From: Strigamia acuminata
Lineage: Eukaryota; Arthropoda; Chilopoda; Geophilomorpha; Linotaeniidae
Assembly: GCA_949358305.1 (NCBI GenBank)
Contig: OX442320.1
Location: 4,480,259 to 4,544,258, forward strand
DNA: 64,000 bases
Direction of reading: 5' to 3'
Shown: one piece after another, positions 1 through 12,600 of the stretch
Layout of the letters: the number at the start of each line of letters is the position of its first letter
Position numbering within the stretch: the stretch's first letter is position 1
Position numbers and translations under genes: made by a program
The notes under the pieces: generated by a model
Database searches by the model: none
What the model saw: the letters and a program-made list of their open reading frames with translations, nothing else
What the model was told of the DNA's origin: nothing

Positions 1-606
1 TTTTAGACAGAAAAAAAATGCATTTTTTAGACACACAAAGGCATTTTGTTGCCTAAAATTAAAATTGCACCTTTTCCTTAAAATTGCACTTTTTTTCTAA
101 AAATTTAATATTTTTTGTGCCTAAAACTGAATTTTTATGCACTTTTGAAGAAAACCTACCACTCTTTTGTCCCATAAATCCGTGTTTTGCAAAAACCTTT
201 TCAACGGTGCCCAAACCTTTGCATTGTAAACTTTCCTGAAATAGAGCATAAACTTTTCCGAAGTCGTTCCCACTCGAAATTCCAGCGGGGAAAGAAGTGT
301 TGAAACAAAAGTCAGGTCTTGTCCATCTATTATTGTACCGATGTAACACGGGGGGTGACCGCCAGGAGGTAGACACATGGTTTTATCGCCCAAATTAGTC
401 AAGCAAGACGTGTATTCTTTCTCCGACAAGACTAACTACTGTGAAACCATTTGCAAAACACGAGAACAAAAGCATGGGAGGTGAAAGGTGATCAGACATG
501 ATGGTTAAGCTGCGGCTCCTGTTGCTATAAACAACTGGCACGAACCCCTTTTATCACTGCTTCGCTGTACAAATCTCCACTTATTATTCTTTTATTGTCG
601 TTTCAG
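1..606. other. SMG6 intron, no gene seen
   Basis: The first 130 bases contain degenerate TTTTAGAC / GCCTAAAATT minisatellite-like sequence related to the arrays further right. The remainder up to the acceptor at 605-606 shows no convincing coding or RNA feature. Confidence 0.5.
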
Positions 607-668
607 CTCAACAAGAAGTTCATCTTAAGTTTTCTTCATGCTCACGGACGGCTATTGACCAAAATAGA
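607..668 (+). CDS. SMG6: SMG6 exon (first in window), EST1 helical domain
   Basis: A 62-bp exon behind acceptor TTTCAG and ahead of donor GA|GTAAGT. It encodes about 20 residues including FILSFLHAHGRLLTK, resembling the family segment that joins the 14-3-3-like region to the following helical repeats. It leaves two bases of a codon, which the first base of the exon at 10510 completes, giving the continuous reading TKIEMESF. It is too short to stand out as an ORF; frame continuity and family resemblance support it. A Gypsy element begins only 122 bp after its donor. Confidence 0.8.
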
Positions 669-3600
669 GTAAGTCTGCGACATTTGCCCGTTTAAGACGG
701 CTCGAAACGATGTTAAATGCTCTTCTCGGCTCTTGATCTTGAATATATTTCGTGGGTTGAAACTTGTATTGCCAATATTGTTGATACTATTGTGGAGTTT
801 TGGGGTTTCGACAGGCGACAACGGTCGCCAGAGGGCGGGCGGACATATGCGAATATGTCCGATAGACGTTTTGGGGGTAGACAGCCAATTGGGGGCTGTT
901 CCTTGTGGTCAGCCAATCAGGGCTGACCAGTCTCATATTTAAATGTAATAATTTGTAATAAAGATCACTTTGAATTTTAACAAGCTAGTGTGTGCGTCGC
1001 GGACCAGCGGGTCCGCCATTTTGTTTATTTGGAGTCAGCTTTAATAAGTTTACATCAGAAGTGGGATAGACGAATTCGATGCGACGATAAAGTAGACGAA
1101 AGTAGACGAAAGTAGAAGGCGATTGTTTTCGGCGGCAGAAGCGAAATTCGGGTAGCAAATAGCGCGTGGACGGTTCGGGAATCAAGAGACGATTCGCTGG
1201 GATAAACACGTGTTACGAGGGTTAGCCGAATTACGAAGAAGAAATGGCCGAGATCAAAGCAGTCGTAGAGAAGATCGAGCGTGGAGAATTTCCAAGCGGA
1301 GTTGAGTGGGAGATGTTAAGAGTAAAAGATCTGAAACCACTATTAGCAGAGCGGAACATTGCATCGCCGAGGATAAAATGCAAAATGTTGACCGCATTAC
1401 GAGCAGCTGTAGCTACGGAACTAGGGATCGTAGACGAAGAAGACGACGAAGAAGAAGAAGAGAAAGACGAAGAGAAAGTAGAAGACAACGATCCGGAGAT
1501 AGAAGAAAACCCACCGGTACAAGCGACGACGAACGGCGGATTTAGTGCGGATCAAGTACAAGAGATGATGAAGCAAATGATGGCGACGATGCTAGCGATG
1601 CAGACGAAACCAGAGGCGCCAAAAGAGCCGAAGGAAGTGAAAAACGCGCCGAAACTGCCACGATTTTCGGGAGACCAGAACGAGTTGCGGACAACGACGC
1701 AGTGGTTAGCGGACGTTCACGAATACGCGAAAGAATACAAGTGGACGAACGCAACCAAAGTAACGACGGCGGCGGCGGCGTTGGATGGTCCGGCGAAGGT
1801 ATGGCACGAAAATTCCGGAACGACGATACGGAAATTTGACGCGTGGGAGGCCGAGTTGAAGAAGAATTTTCCGGATCAACGACTAACATACGACGAGAAA
1901 GAAAGGTTGATTCGGGCACCGCAGAAGAACGACGAGACGGCCGAAACCTATTTACGACGGAAATGGGCCACGTGCGAAAAGTTGGGAATGACGATCGGGG
2001 ACGCACAGGAATATTTGTTAGACGGGCTAAAACTCAAGACCGCCACGGCGCCAATGTATTTTCTCCAGTACCAACATATCACCGAAATCGTCCGAACGAT
2101 GCGAAGCGTGGAAGCGCGGACCAAAGTCGCGATCGTCGAAACAAAAGTGAAGACATCTACAGCGAAGCCAACCGGGAACGCGATGATCAAGTGTTACAAA
2201 TGCGGCGAGAAGGGGCACCGAAAGGAGGACTGTCCAAACGAGTTGAAGTGTTTTAAATGTCACGAGTCAGGGCATTTATCGAACGCGTGCCCAAACGGGA
2301 CAAAATGTTTTAATTGTAGCGGATTTGGGCACATGGCGAACACGTGCCCAGAGCCAAAGAAAGAGCGGAAGCAGCCATCGAAGGACAAGTTGGACGTTAA
2401 GACGAAGAAGATTTACAAGATCGAAGCCGAGGAGATGCAGCCAGAATTCGAGACCATGATGTGGGTCGATGGAAAGAAATGCAGCGCGGGAATCGATACG
2501 CAAAGCGCCGTGTGTCTAATTAGTAAGACGTTTGCGAAACGTACGAAAATCGAGGAGCCGGACTACGAATTCGTGATCGAGGGATTTAATCAAGACGCAA
2601 GTCGCTACCGCGGGCGAACGAGATGTGATGTAGAAAGCGCAAACGTGAAATTGGCGGATGTCGAGTTCTACGTGGTCGACGACGCCAGGATGCCGACGGA
2701 AGTCTGGATAGGGAAGCCATTCTTGAAACACCCAACGATCACGATGCAGTCCGATGGAGGATACGTAACGTTCAGACCGAGGGAAGGGATGCAAGACGAA
2801 GCAGGAATTACCAGAATCAAGCCGAAAATCACTGCAGCAAAGCCGCGAGCGCTCGTGATCGACGAGAACAAAGTGGTGCCAGCCCACTCGATAAGTTTGG
2901 TGACGGTACGAGCGAAGAATCAATCAGACGGGTTGTTTTACGTAGAAAACGAACGCGCGGTGACGGATCGATTAGAAGTACCGGAAGGCTTGATCGAAGT
3001 AAAGAACGAGCGGGCAATAATGCCAATAATCAACGATGGACCGGAAGAAGTACGAGTCACACGAGGTCGAAAGCTTGGACACGTTGAAATCACCGAAGAA
3101 GAACCGTCGTTGCACCAAGTACAAGTCAAGAAAGTCGCGACGACCGAGGCGAGTCCGAGGATGCGAATAACGGCCGACGAAATTAATTTGGGCAAATCGG
3201 TGACGCCAGAAGAGACGGAAATTGTGCTGACGATGATCAACGACGAATTTCGAGACTGCTTCGCTACGAGTTTGGAGGAGGTCGGATGTTTCCCAGATCT
3301 CAAGATGGAAATCGAAGTTACAACGACAAGGCCAACGAATTTGCGGCGATACCAGTATTCGGCGGCGCAACAGAAAGAAATCGACAAAATGGTCGCCGAG
3401 TTGGAAGGAGCAGGATTCGTGACGCGATCAAAGAGTCCATTCAACAGTCCGATCGTGATGGTGCGCAAGAAAACTGGCGAATGGAGAATTTGTATTGATT
3501 TCAGGTTGCTCAACGAAATAACGGTGAAGGAACACTTTCCGTGCCCCAGGATGGATGAGTTACTCGACGGGACGCACGAATGGCGAGTCTTCCTAGTGTT

Positions 3601-6600
3601 CGACTTGGCGTCGGGTTACTACCAGATCGAATTAACGGCCGGAGCGCAAGAGAAGACAGCATTTTCGACAATGAACGGCAAATACCAGTTTGTACGGATG
3701 CCGTTTGGATTGATAAACGCGCCGTTTGTTTTCAATCGAGTGATGGAGTTGGCGTTCGGACATTTGCCATACGAAGTACTGCGCAGATATATGGACGATC
3801 TTCTATCGGGTGCGAAAACGAACGCGGAGTTAATCGAGAAGATGCGAAAGATCTTAATCGAGGTGAGAAGATCGAAGCTCACGTTGAAGTTGAGCAAGTG
3901 CCACTTCCTCTGCGAAGAAGTACAGTTTCTCGGGCTACGACTGACGAAAGACGGCCTGCGACCAGGATTCGAGAAGACAAGCGCGATCAAGAATTTTGCG
4001 AAGCCAAAAGACGTACGAGGCGTAAGGAGCTTTTTGGGATTGTGTGGGTATTTCCGACGATTCATCGCAGGATATGCGACAAAAACGAGAGCGCTGACGA
4101 AATTAACTCGCAAGAACGAAACGTTTGTGTGGACGACTGAGTGTGAAGCGGCGTTTCAGGGGTTAATTGGAGAATTGATTGCGGAGCCCGTGTTGAAGAT
4201 CTACGATAACACACGACCGTGCGAGGTGCATACGGACGCATCACAAGACGGGATCGGAGCAGTGTTGATGCAGCGAGGCGAAGGAAACGATCTGCACCCG
4301 ATTATCTACGCGAGTAGAACGACGACCGAATGCGAGAAGCGATATCATTCAACGGAGCTCGAGTTGATGGCGGTAGTTTGGGCAGTATTGAAATTTCGGA
4401 TGTATTTGTACGGCTCAGAGTTTACGGTGGTGACAGATTGCGAGGCGGTACGGTACGGGTTGAAGAAACGGGAGTTGACGCCACGAATCGGGAGATGGGT
4501 GTTGGCGCTTTCGGAATATAATTTCAAAGCAATACATCGACCAGGATTACTCATGGGCCACGTCGACGCCCTGAGTAGGAACGCGGAACCAGCGAGCGGC
4601 GAGGAAACGGAGATGGAACGACGGTTCAAAGTTAACCAAATTAAATTTACAGAAGGCGACTGGCTCGTGGCTGCGCAGGAAAGCGATCCCGAGTGTAAAG
4701 AGTTGAAGGACGCGCTGTTGATAGAAGATAAAAGTTTATTGAACGAACGAATGCAGCACAAGAGCCGAGGATACAGAATCAAGAAGGGACACGTTTATTT
4801 CGAATTGACGGCAAATGGACGGCGAAGGGATGTATTGTATTTGCCCAAGATGATGCGGAGACAGATCACGAACGAAGTACATATTGGACACGCGCATCCA
4901 GGAGTCGACGCAACAATTGAGGCGATTCGGAAGAGGTTTTGGTTCCCCAGGATGCGAAGTTACGTAAAGGCAGCCGTAGGAACGTGTGTCGAGTGTTTGA
5001 TGAGGAAGGAACCAGGAGGAAAACGGGCCGGCGAGTTGAATATTATCGAGAGACAAAGGGTGCCATTCCACACTGTTCACCTGGATCATGTGGGCCCCTT
5101 TCCGAAGAGCGGCATTGGGTATCGACACATTCTGGTGGCGGTATGCAATTTTTCGAAATTGGTCTTTCTGATGCCAGTGAAATCAACGAACGCAACGACT
5201 ACGTGCAAAGAGATTCGGAAGCTGTGTGCACGAATGTGGATCCCGACGCGGATTATTACAGATCGAGGAACTGCGTTCACCAACGCATTATTTGCAGAGA
5301 TGTGCACGGAACTCGAGATTCGACACGTGCTGACTTCGACAGAAAATCCGAGAGCGAACGGACAAGTGGAAAGGATGAACCGAACGATAGTTCCAATGTT
5401 GGCGAGCCAAACGACGAAGGACGACGGGAGCGATTGGAGCAAAGGGATTGACAAGGTTGAAATCGCGATCAACTCAAGAATCAACCAATCGACCAAGAAA
5501 ACACCATTGGAGGTGTTGTATGGATTCCAGCCGAGGACGATCATCGAGCCAAGATTATCAGCGATAGTAGTCGAGGAAAACGATGAAAACGAGACGGAAA
5601 TCGAGGACGTAAGGAACGAAGCGTACGAAACACTTACAGAAAACCAGATCAAGCAGAAAAAGGCGTTCGATAGACATCGAGGACCAAGTCGGACATACGA
5701 GGTCGGAGATGTGGTCGTCGTACGAAGGAAAGCGATCGCAATACAAGGCAAAGCGGGAAAACTCAGTAATCTGTACCGGGGACCTTTGCGAGTAAGTCGG
5801 CGGATTTCGAGCACGGTGTACGAGGTTACGAGTCTTGAAAACCCGCCTCGATACAAAACGACCGCACCAATCGACCAGATGAAGAAGTGGACATTCGAGG
5901 ACGACGCAGCATCGGGAGCCGAAGACGAGTTAACAGGTGTCGGCGGGGGCGCCGACATTTAGTCGGATGACCGAGTGTGGAGTTTTGGGGTTTCGACAGG
6001 CGACAACGGTCGCCAGAGGGCGGGCGGACATATGCGAATATGTCCGATAGACGTTTTGGGGGTAGACAGCCAATTGGGGGCTGTTCCTTGTGGTCAGCCA
6101 ATCAGGGCTGACCAGTCTCATATTTAAATGTAATAATTTGTAATAAAGATCACTTTGAATTTTAACAAGCTAGTGTGTGCGTCGCGGACCAGCGGGTCCG
6201 CCATTTTGTTTATTTGGAGTCAGCTTTAATAAGTTTACACTATACTTCCAGATCTCGCTCGTCTCGTAATCTTGGTCTCGGAGATCTCGGTCTCGGCAAA
6301 ACGAGATTTTGGGTCTAAAAATTTAATTTGGGGGCGTAAATGTGCAAATTTCTGCATAAAATTCCATTATTATGCCTATAAAGTATGGTTTTGGGCCTAA
6401 AATTCAATTTTGGGCCTCACTTATCATTCAATCTACGTACCTATGACTGATGTGTTCGATCGGGACAACAAAATAATCGCCATTTGCAATGGGCGGAGCT
6501 AACAATATAGTGTTCTCAATTCTGATTGGCCGCGCTGTATTTTATTTTAAGCCTAGTTCACATGGATGCGTTGCTGCATCAGCTTCAACGCGCAAGCATG

Positions 6601-9600
6601 AAGCAGAACGCGCAAGCATGTGCCATCGCACATTGTCAACGCAGCAACAAACAACGCATGCCAGTTCACATGCTCACATTGTTTTGACAAACAAAAAGGA
6701 ATATGCGGGTTGTTTATAGCTGTAGCCATTTTTGTTGACAATGAATAGTCACATGTAGCAGCGCCGTATCACCTAGCGGGATATTCTGGCAACTGAAGTT
6801 CATTGCTGCGTTGAAGTTGAAAATTTTCAACTCGTGCGTTGTGCGTTACGACGCACAAAATCACAACGCGCTTCAGTCAACGCGCGTTGGCGCTGCATAC
6901 CAGTTCACATGCAACGCATGTGACGAAGCAGCTTTGGTGCGATAACGCATGCGTTAACGCATCCATGTGAACTAGCCTTTAGTGTTAAAAACGATACATT
7001 AAAGGTTTTTTCCTTACGATGCGGTACTTAAATAGTGTATCGTGGAGCAAAATAAGGGAAAAATGCATCCCGATCTCGTCTCGGGACCTTCTGATCTCGT
7101 CTCGGAAAACGGAGCCTCGAAAACGGCCGAGATGCTGGAAGTATAGGCCGATGCTGATCACCACAAACAAAATGGTGGCCAGGAGACCGTGGAAAAACGA
7201 GTCAGCCTAAACGCTTCCGGTTTTTTTTTAAGCCTAAAACACACGTTGGCACCACTGGAATTGGCCAAAATGCCTAAAACATGACTGTTTGAGTGCTGTC
7301 AGTGATAAAAATCATAAATTGCTTGTCACTTTACACCTGTTTTACTCATCATCTGGTTGTTAACACCTGCAATGATGATTCAGTCGACTGAAATCTTGTC
7401 AGGAGATATTCAACAGATGACACACTGACTCACACGACCATTCACTGTTTTTTTGCTTTAATTCCAAGTTCTTTAGTTACCTGTGGTTAGTAACCACAAA
7501 CAATGTGGCAAAAAAAATATGGATAGGTTTTTGGCCTTGAAATATGAAGGGGGGGGGTCTTGTAGAGGGGGATGGTTAACTTGTGACTTCCCCTTCTGCT
7601 CATAAATCGTGTTAAATAATTTTTTTTTTACACTTGTGGCCTTGTGGGGGTTTTTTCTCTCTTTTTGGTGGGGGAATGGTGTGGAGGGGCTGTTTATTTA
7701 TAGAAGTTTAAGTGGGGACAAGAAATAAGATTAATTTAAATGGTAACAAACGGGGGTTTGGGAGTTAGGAGTGGAGTTGTGGGTTCTGGAAGAATGAGGG
7801 CCCCGTGCGGATGTGGGGGACCCTTTGGTTCCAAACAAAACTGTTTTTTTAGATACAAAATATGCTTTTTTAGATACAAAAAGTGCTTTTTTAGATACAA
7901 AAAGTGCTTTTTTAGATACAAAAAATGCTTTTTTTTAGATATAAAAAATGGATTTTTAGACCAAAAAATGGATTTTTAGACCAAAAAATGGATTTTTAGA
8001 CCAAAAAATGGATTTTTAGACCAAAAAATGGATTTTTAGACCAAAAAATGGATTTTTAGACCAAAAAATGGATTTTTAGACCAAAAAATGGATTTTTAGA
8101 CCAAAAAATGGATTTTTAGACTAAAAAATGGATTTTTAGACCAAAAAAAGGATTTTTAGACAAAAAAATGTATTTTTAGACCAAAAGACTAAAAAAAAAT
8201 ACATTTTTAGACCAAAAGACTAAAAAAAAATGCATTTTTAGACCAAAAGACTAAAAAAAAATACATTTTTAGACCAAAAGACTAAAAAAAAATGCATTTT
8301 TAGACCAAAAGACTAAAAAAAATGCATTTTTAGACCATAAGATTAAAAAAATGCATTTTTAGTCAACAAAAAATAAATTTTTAGACAAAAAGACTAAAAA
8401 AAAAATACATTTTTAGACCAAAAGACTAAAAAAAATGCATTTTTAGACCATAAGACTAAAAAAATGCATTTTTAGTCAACAAAAAATGAATTTTTAGACA
8501 AATTAAATGCATTTGTAGGCAAAAAAAATAGATTTTTAGACAATTTAAATGCATTTCTAGGCAAAAAACAAAGTTTTAGATAAATTAAAGGCATTTTTAG
8601 GCAAAAAACAGAGTTTTAGGCAAATTAAATGCATTTTTAGGCAAAAAAAATACATTTTAGATAAAAAACAAACATTTTTGGGGTCACTTTCTTAGAATCG
8701 GAGGGCTGGGGCATCTGCCCCCATCACCTCCTTGATCCGGCTCTATCACGTTACAACACATTACGAGTTATAGACAGCACACGCTCGGTTAAGCGGCCAC
8801 TTGAATGCAGTTAACGCTAGTTAACTGCACATCGATGCTTTCACCCAGTCCCGAATTAAGACGTCCCGGGTTTAATCTTTGAAAAACAAAATGAAATCAA
8901 CAGCCAATAACGAGTAAAAATGGCGGATTCGCGGTTATACACCGTTGGTTAATCACACGAGAGTGGGTGCGGGGGTCTTGTACCATCATCTGTCACTATG
9001 ACAACAAACATGTACCCCATGATAAGCCTAACGACTTGGTTTGAAGGCCAAAATGGCTGACCTTTTTTTTTTTTTTGAATGATTCACTTGCACTGGTCAA
9101 TTAGTGATGAGGTGTGGAGTTAGGAATGTGGCGTTTACTTGCTTGACAAATGCCGTTGATGACACCTGATGAGGTGGGGTGGAGTAGTCAAAGTGAATTT
9201 AGGCCTAAAACACTAAAAACACTAAATGTAGTGTTAAAAATGTCATAATTGTAAGGGAAAAGTACATACTGTGTGTTGTAACGATAACACGTGCAGTATT
9301 GAGTGTGTGGGCGGAAGTGGCGGCCATTGGCTGCGAACAAAGGTCCTTAGGTACGGAATGTATTTAGCACGGGACAATGGGGAGTGGTATCAAAGGGTTA
9401 GACACCATTCATAGTGTTAATGCCCCATTCACTATACGGTATGCTAATGATTGACTGGTTAATAGTCTGGAGATGTATTTATGTTTTTGGCATCAGGAGT
9501 TGGCTTCTGGTGTCCATAGACTTGGACGTGGCGTCGAGGGGACACCTCCTGGTGGAGGAAATTAGAAATGATTAGAAAGCATTTTTTTATTGTAGTCTTT

Positions 9601-12600
9601 AGGAAAAAAAAATGGAATTTTGTGCACAAAATTTTGTTTTATGCAGGTTTTAGGCGCAAATATGGAATTTTATGCAGGTTTTAGGCCCAAATATGGAATT
9701 TTATGCAGGTTTTAGGCCCAAATATGGAATTTTATGCAGGTTTTAGGCCCAAATATGGAATTTTATGCATTAAACTGTAGTATTTAGGCCCAAATATGGA
9801 ATTTTATGCAGGTTTTAGGCCCAAATATGAAATTTTATACATTAAACGGTAGTATTTAGGCCCTAAACAGGAATTTTATGCATTAAACTGTTGTATTTAG
9901 GCCCTAAAGAGAAAATTTATGCATTAATCCACTTTTTAGGCCCAAATATGAAATTTTATACATTAAACTGTAGTATTTAGGCCCTAAACAGGAATTTTAT
10001 GCATTAAACTGTTGTATTTAGGCCCTAAAGAGGAATTTTATGCATTAATCCACTTTTTAGGCCCAAAACCGGAATTTTATGCATTAAATTGTAGTATTTA
10101 GGCATTAAAGAGGAATTTTATGCATTAAATTGTAGTATTTAGGCCCAAAACTGGAATTTTATGCATTAAAGTGTAGTATTTAGGCATTAAAGAGGAATTT
10201 TATGCATTAAATTGTAGTATTTAGGCCCAAAACTGGAATTTTATGCATTAAAGTGTAGTATTTAGGCCCAAAACTAGAATTTTATGTATAAAATTGTACT
10301 TTTTAGGCTCAAATTTGGAATTTTATGCACAAAACAGAACTTTTTAGGCCCAAAACTAGAATTTTATTGCCCAAAACAGAACTATTTAGGCCCAAAACTA
10401 GAATTTTATGCAGAAAACTGTGCTATTTAGGCCCAAAAATATAATTTTTAAACACTTTTGACTTAAATTTGCAATATTTATTGAAAAATGTTCTCTTTTT
10501 ACTTTTCAGAATGGAATCTTTCTCCAAAATTGCTGGGCAACTACTGCGAGAATTCACCTGTTTACTACGTAAAAGTCCCCTGCCGTTGAACAGCACAAGA
10601 CTCGTGCAGCTGTTGGCCATCAACATGTACACGGTAGAACTTACCGAAGGACAAAGTGAGCAAAAACGAAAATATCGCGGACGAAAACCATTCGGCGGGC
10701 GGAGGTTATTGGCTCCCAGGCGGATCCTTGGCCCCTCGAATGCGATCCACGAATCTCGGGCATAAATTCGTCAAAAGAGATGCACAAATTGAATGCGATT
10801 GGGGCATCATTAGGCTTATTAGGCTAATTTATTGATGGGGGGGTCAACAAATTGGGGTGAATCGAAAATGGTTTTGGTGATTTAGTGGTCGTAGCAGTTT
10901 GGGATTTGCAACACGCAATCAAAGGGGTCAGCAAGCTGATTTATCAAGTTAAGGGAAACAAATCAAAAGCAGTTTGTTGTCAAGTCAAACACAGGATGTC
11001 GACATAAATCAGGGATGTTTGTGGCTGGGGTTAGTTTACGGCTTTTTCGGACATGGATAGCATGAGGAATAAATGGGATTATTAAAATTTTTTGTTATTG
11101 GGGAGTGTGGTGGGGTGTAGAACCTCTAGTTGTAGGTTTGGACGCTTGTGTTGGGGTGTGGTTGTAACTGAGGTCTGGATTGTAAGCTTGTTTTGTGAAA
11201 TAGCGGGAAGAATCGGAAAGTGGCTTGTGATTTGCATGCGGCATCGTGCTGGGGGTAGCACACATCCTGTTTCTAAGTCATTTTTATAATATGACTCAAG
11301 GGTGGATCCAGGGGGGGCGGTTACCCCCAATTTTAGTGCTGGGGCAATTTTTTGGGGTCGATTATTACAGCGATAAGACGACTGTTGACGAAATGTTTGG
11401 ACGAATAAATCCTATTTTAGGCCAAAAAAAATGATTATTAGATGAACGAAATCTTATTTTAGGCCAAACAAATGATTATTAGACGAATAAAATCTTTTTT
11501 AGGCCTATAAATTGATTATTAGACGAACAAAATCCTATTTTAGACCAGAAAATTGTTTATTAGACGAACAAAATGCTATTTTAAGCCAAAAAATTGTTTA
11601 TTAGACGAACAAAATGCTATTTTAAGCCAAAAAATTGATTACTAGACCAGAAAAATCCTATTTTAGGCCAAAAAATTGATTACTAGACCAGAAAAATCCT
11701 ATTTTAGGCCAAAAGATTGTTTATTAGACGAACAAAATCCTGTTTTAGGCCAAAAAATTGATTATTACATGAACAAAATCCTATTTTAGGCCCACAGATT
11801 GATTATTAGACCAGAAAAATTCTATTTTAGGCCAAAAAATTGATTTATTAGACCAGAAAAATCCAATTTTGACATAAAATGATTATACTGGCTTAATTTA
11901 TTCTACTTGAGAATAAAAAGTTTAGTTGTAAGATTGTAACTTGACACAAGTGCTCTTCCGGAGAGAAACCAAAGTGTTTGGCTTTCGATTAACGTCTGAT
12001 TGTTGCAGACGTGGATCCAGAATGCCAGGCCTTGCATCAAGTCTACGCTCTGCAGTTGAGTTTCGAGATGTTTCGACTCCTAGTCGAATGTGCTACCGCC
12101 CAACTACGCAAACACTGGACCGACGAACTGACTAGCAACATCCACGAAGACTTGAATCATCTCCTGCCGGCGATCAAAGTGTGGTGCGATTGGCTCATCT
12201 GTAACGAAAGCCTCTGGAATCGCCCAAGACCCGTCCAAATCACCGAGTTTCGCAACAGGTAAGAAATTGCTGGCATTCTTGTCCGACTTAGGTACTCTTT
12301 CTAGGGCTCAACGGAGCGTCACTGACCTCTAACTGGGTTTTATCTGCTTTCCCCCCATTTCTCGGTACAAACGCAAGGCCGGCTTTTCCGTAAAGGCGTA
12401 ACACCCCGTCCAGAAATGGCTGAACTTGATGAATGTATTAAATTTCTTATAGCTACAACTGTAGCAACGGATGAGTTACTACCGTTGGAGCCTCCAATCG
12501 AAGCTCCAAAATCATTTTGAAAAGTCGAATGTCGTTAAGCCAGATCGTTCGCACTATTAACTTTTTTTAAGGCTTGTCCGGACGCTACTCGGCAATAAGT

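Larger units (their letters stand above)
791..6239 (+). mobile_element. Complete Gypsy-type LTR retrotransposon, apparently very young
   Basis: Two 264-bp LTRs (791-1054 and 5976-6239) read as identical base for base, start TGTGG and end TTTACA. The element is flanked by the 4-bp target duplication CTAT (787-790 and 6240-6243). The leader is 1055-1243, followed by one continuous Gag-Pol frame to 5962. The LTR contains AATAAA in the segment TTTGTAATAAAGATC. It sits in sense orientation in an SMG6 intron. I could not assign the primer-binding site to a tRNA: the bases after the 5' LTR read TCAGAAGTGGGAT, not the common TGG start. No clear polypurine tract precedes the 3' LTR. Confidence 0.95.

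Noticed and set aside
7842-8160. Regular short repeats that could suggest a CRISPR array
   Set aside because: Units are head-to-tail with no unique spacers, in a eukaryotic intron.
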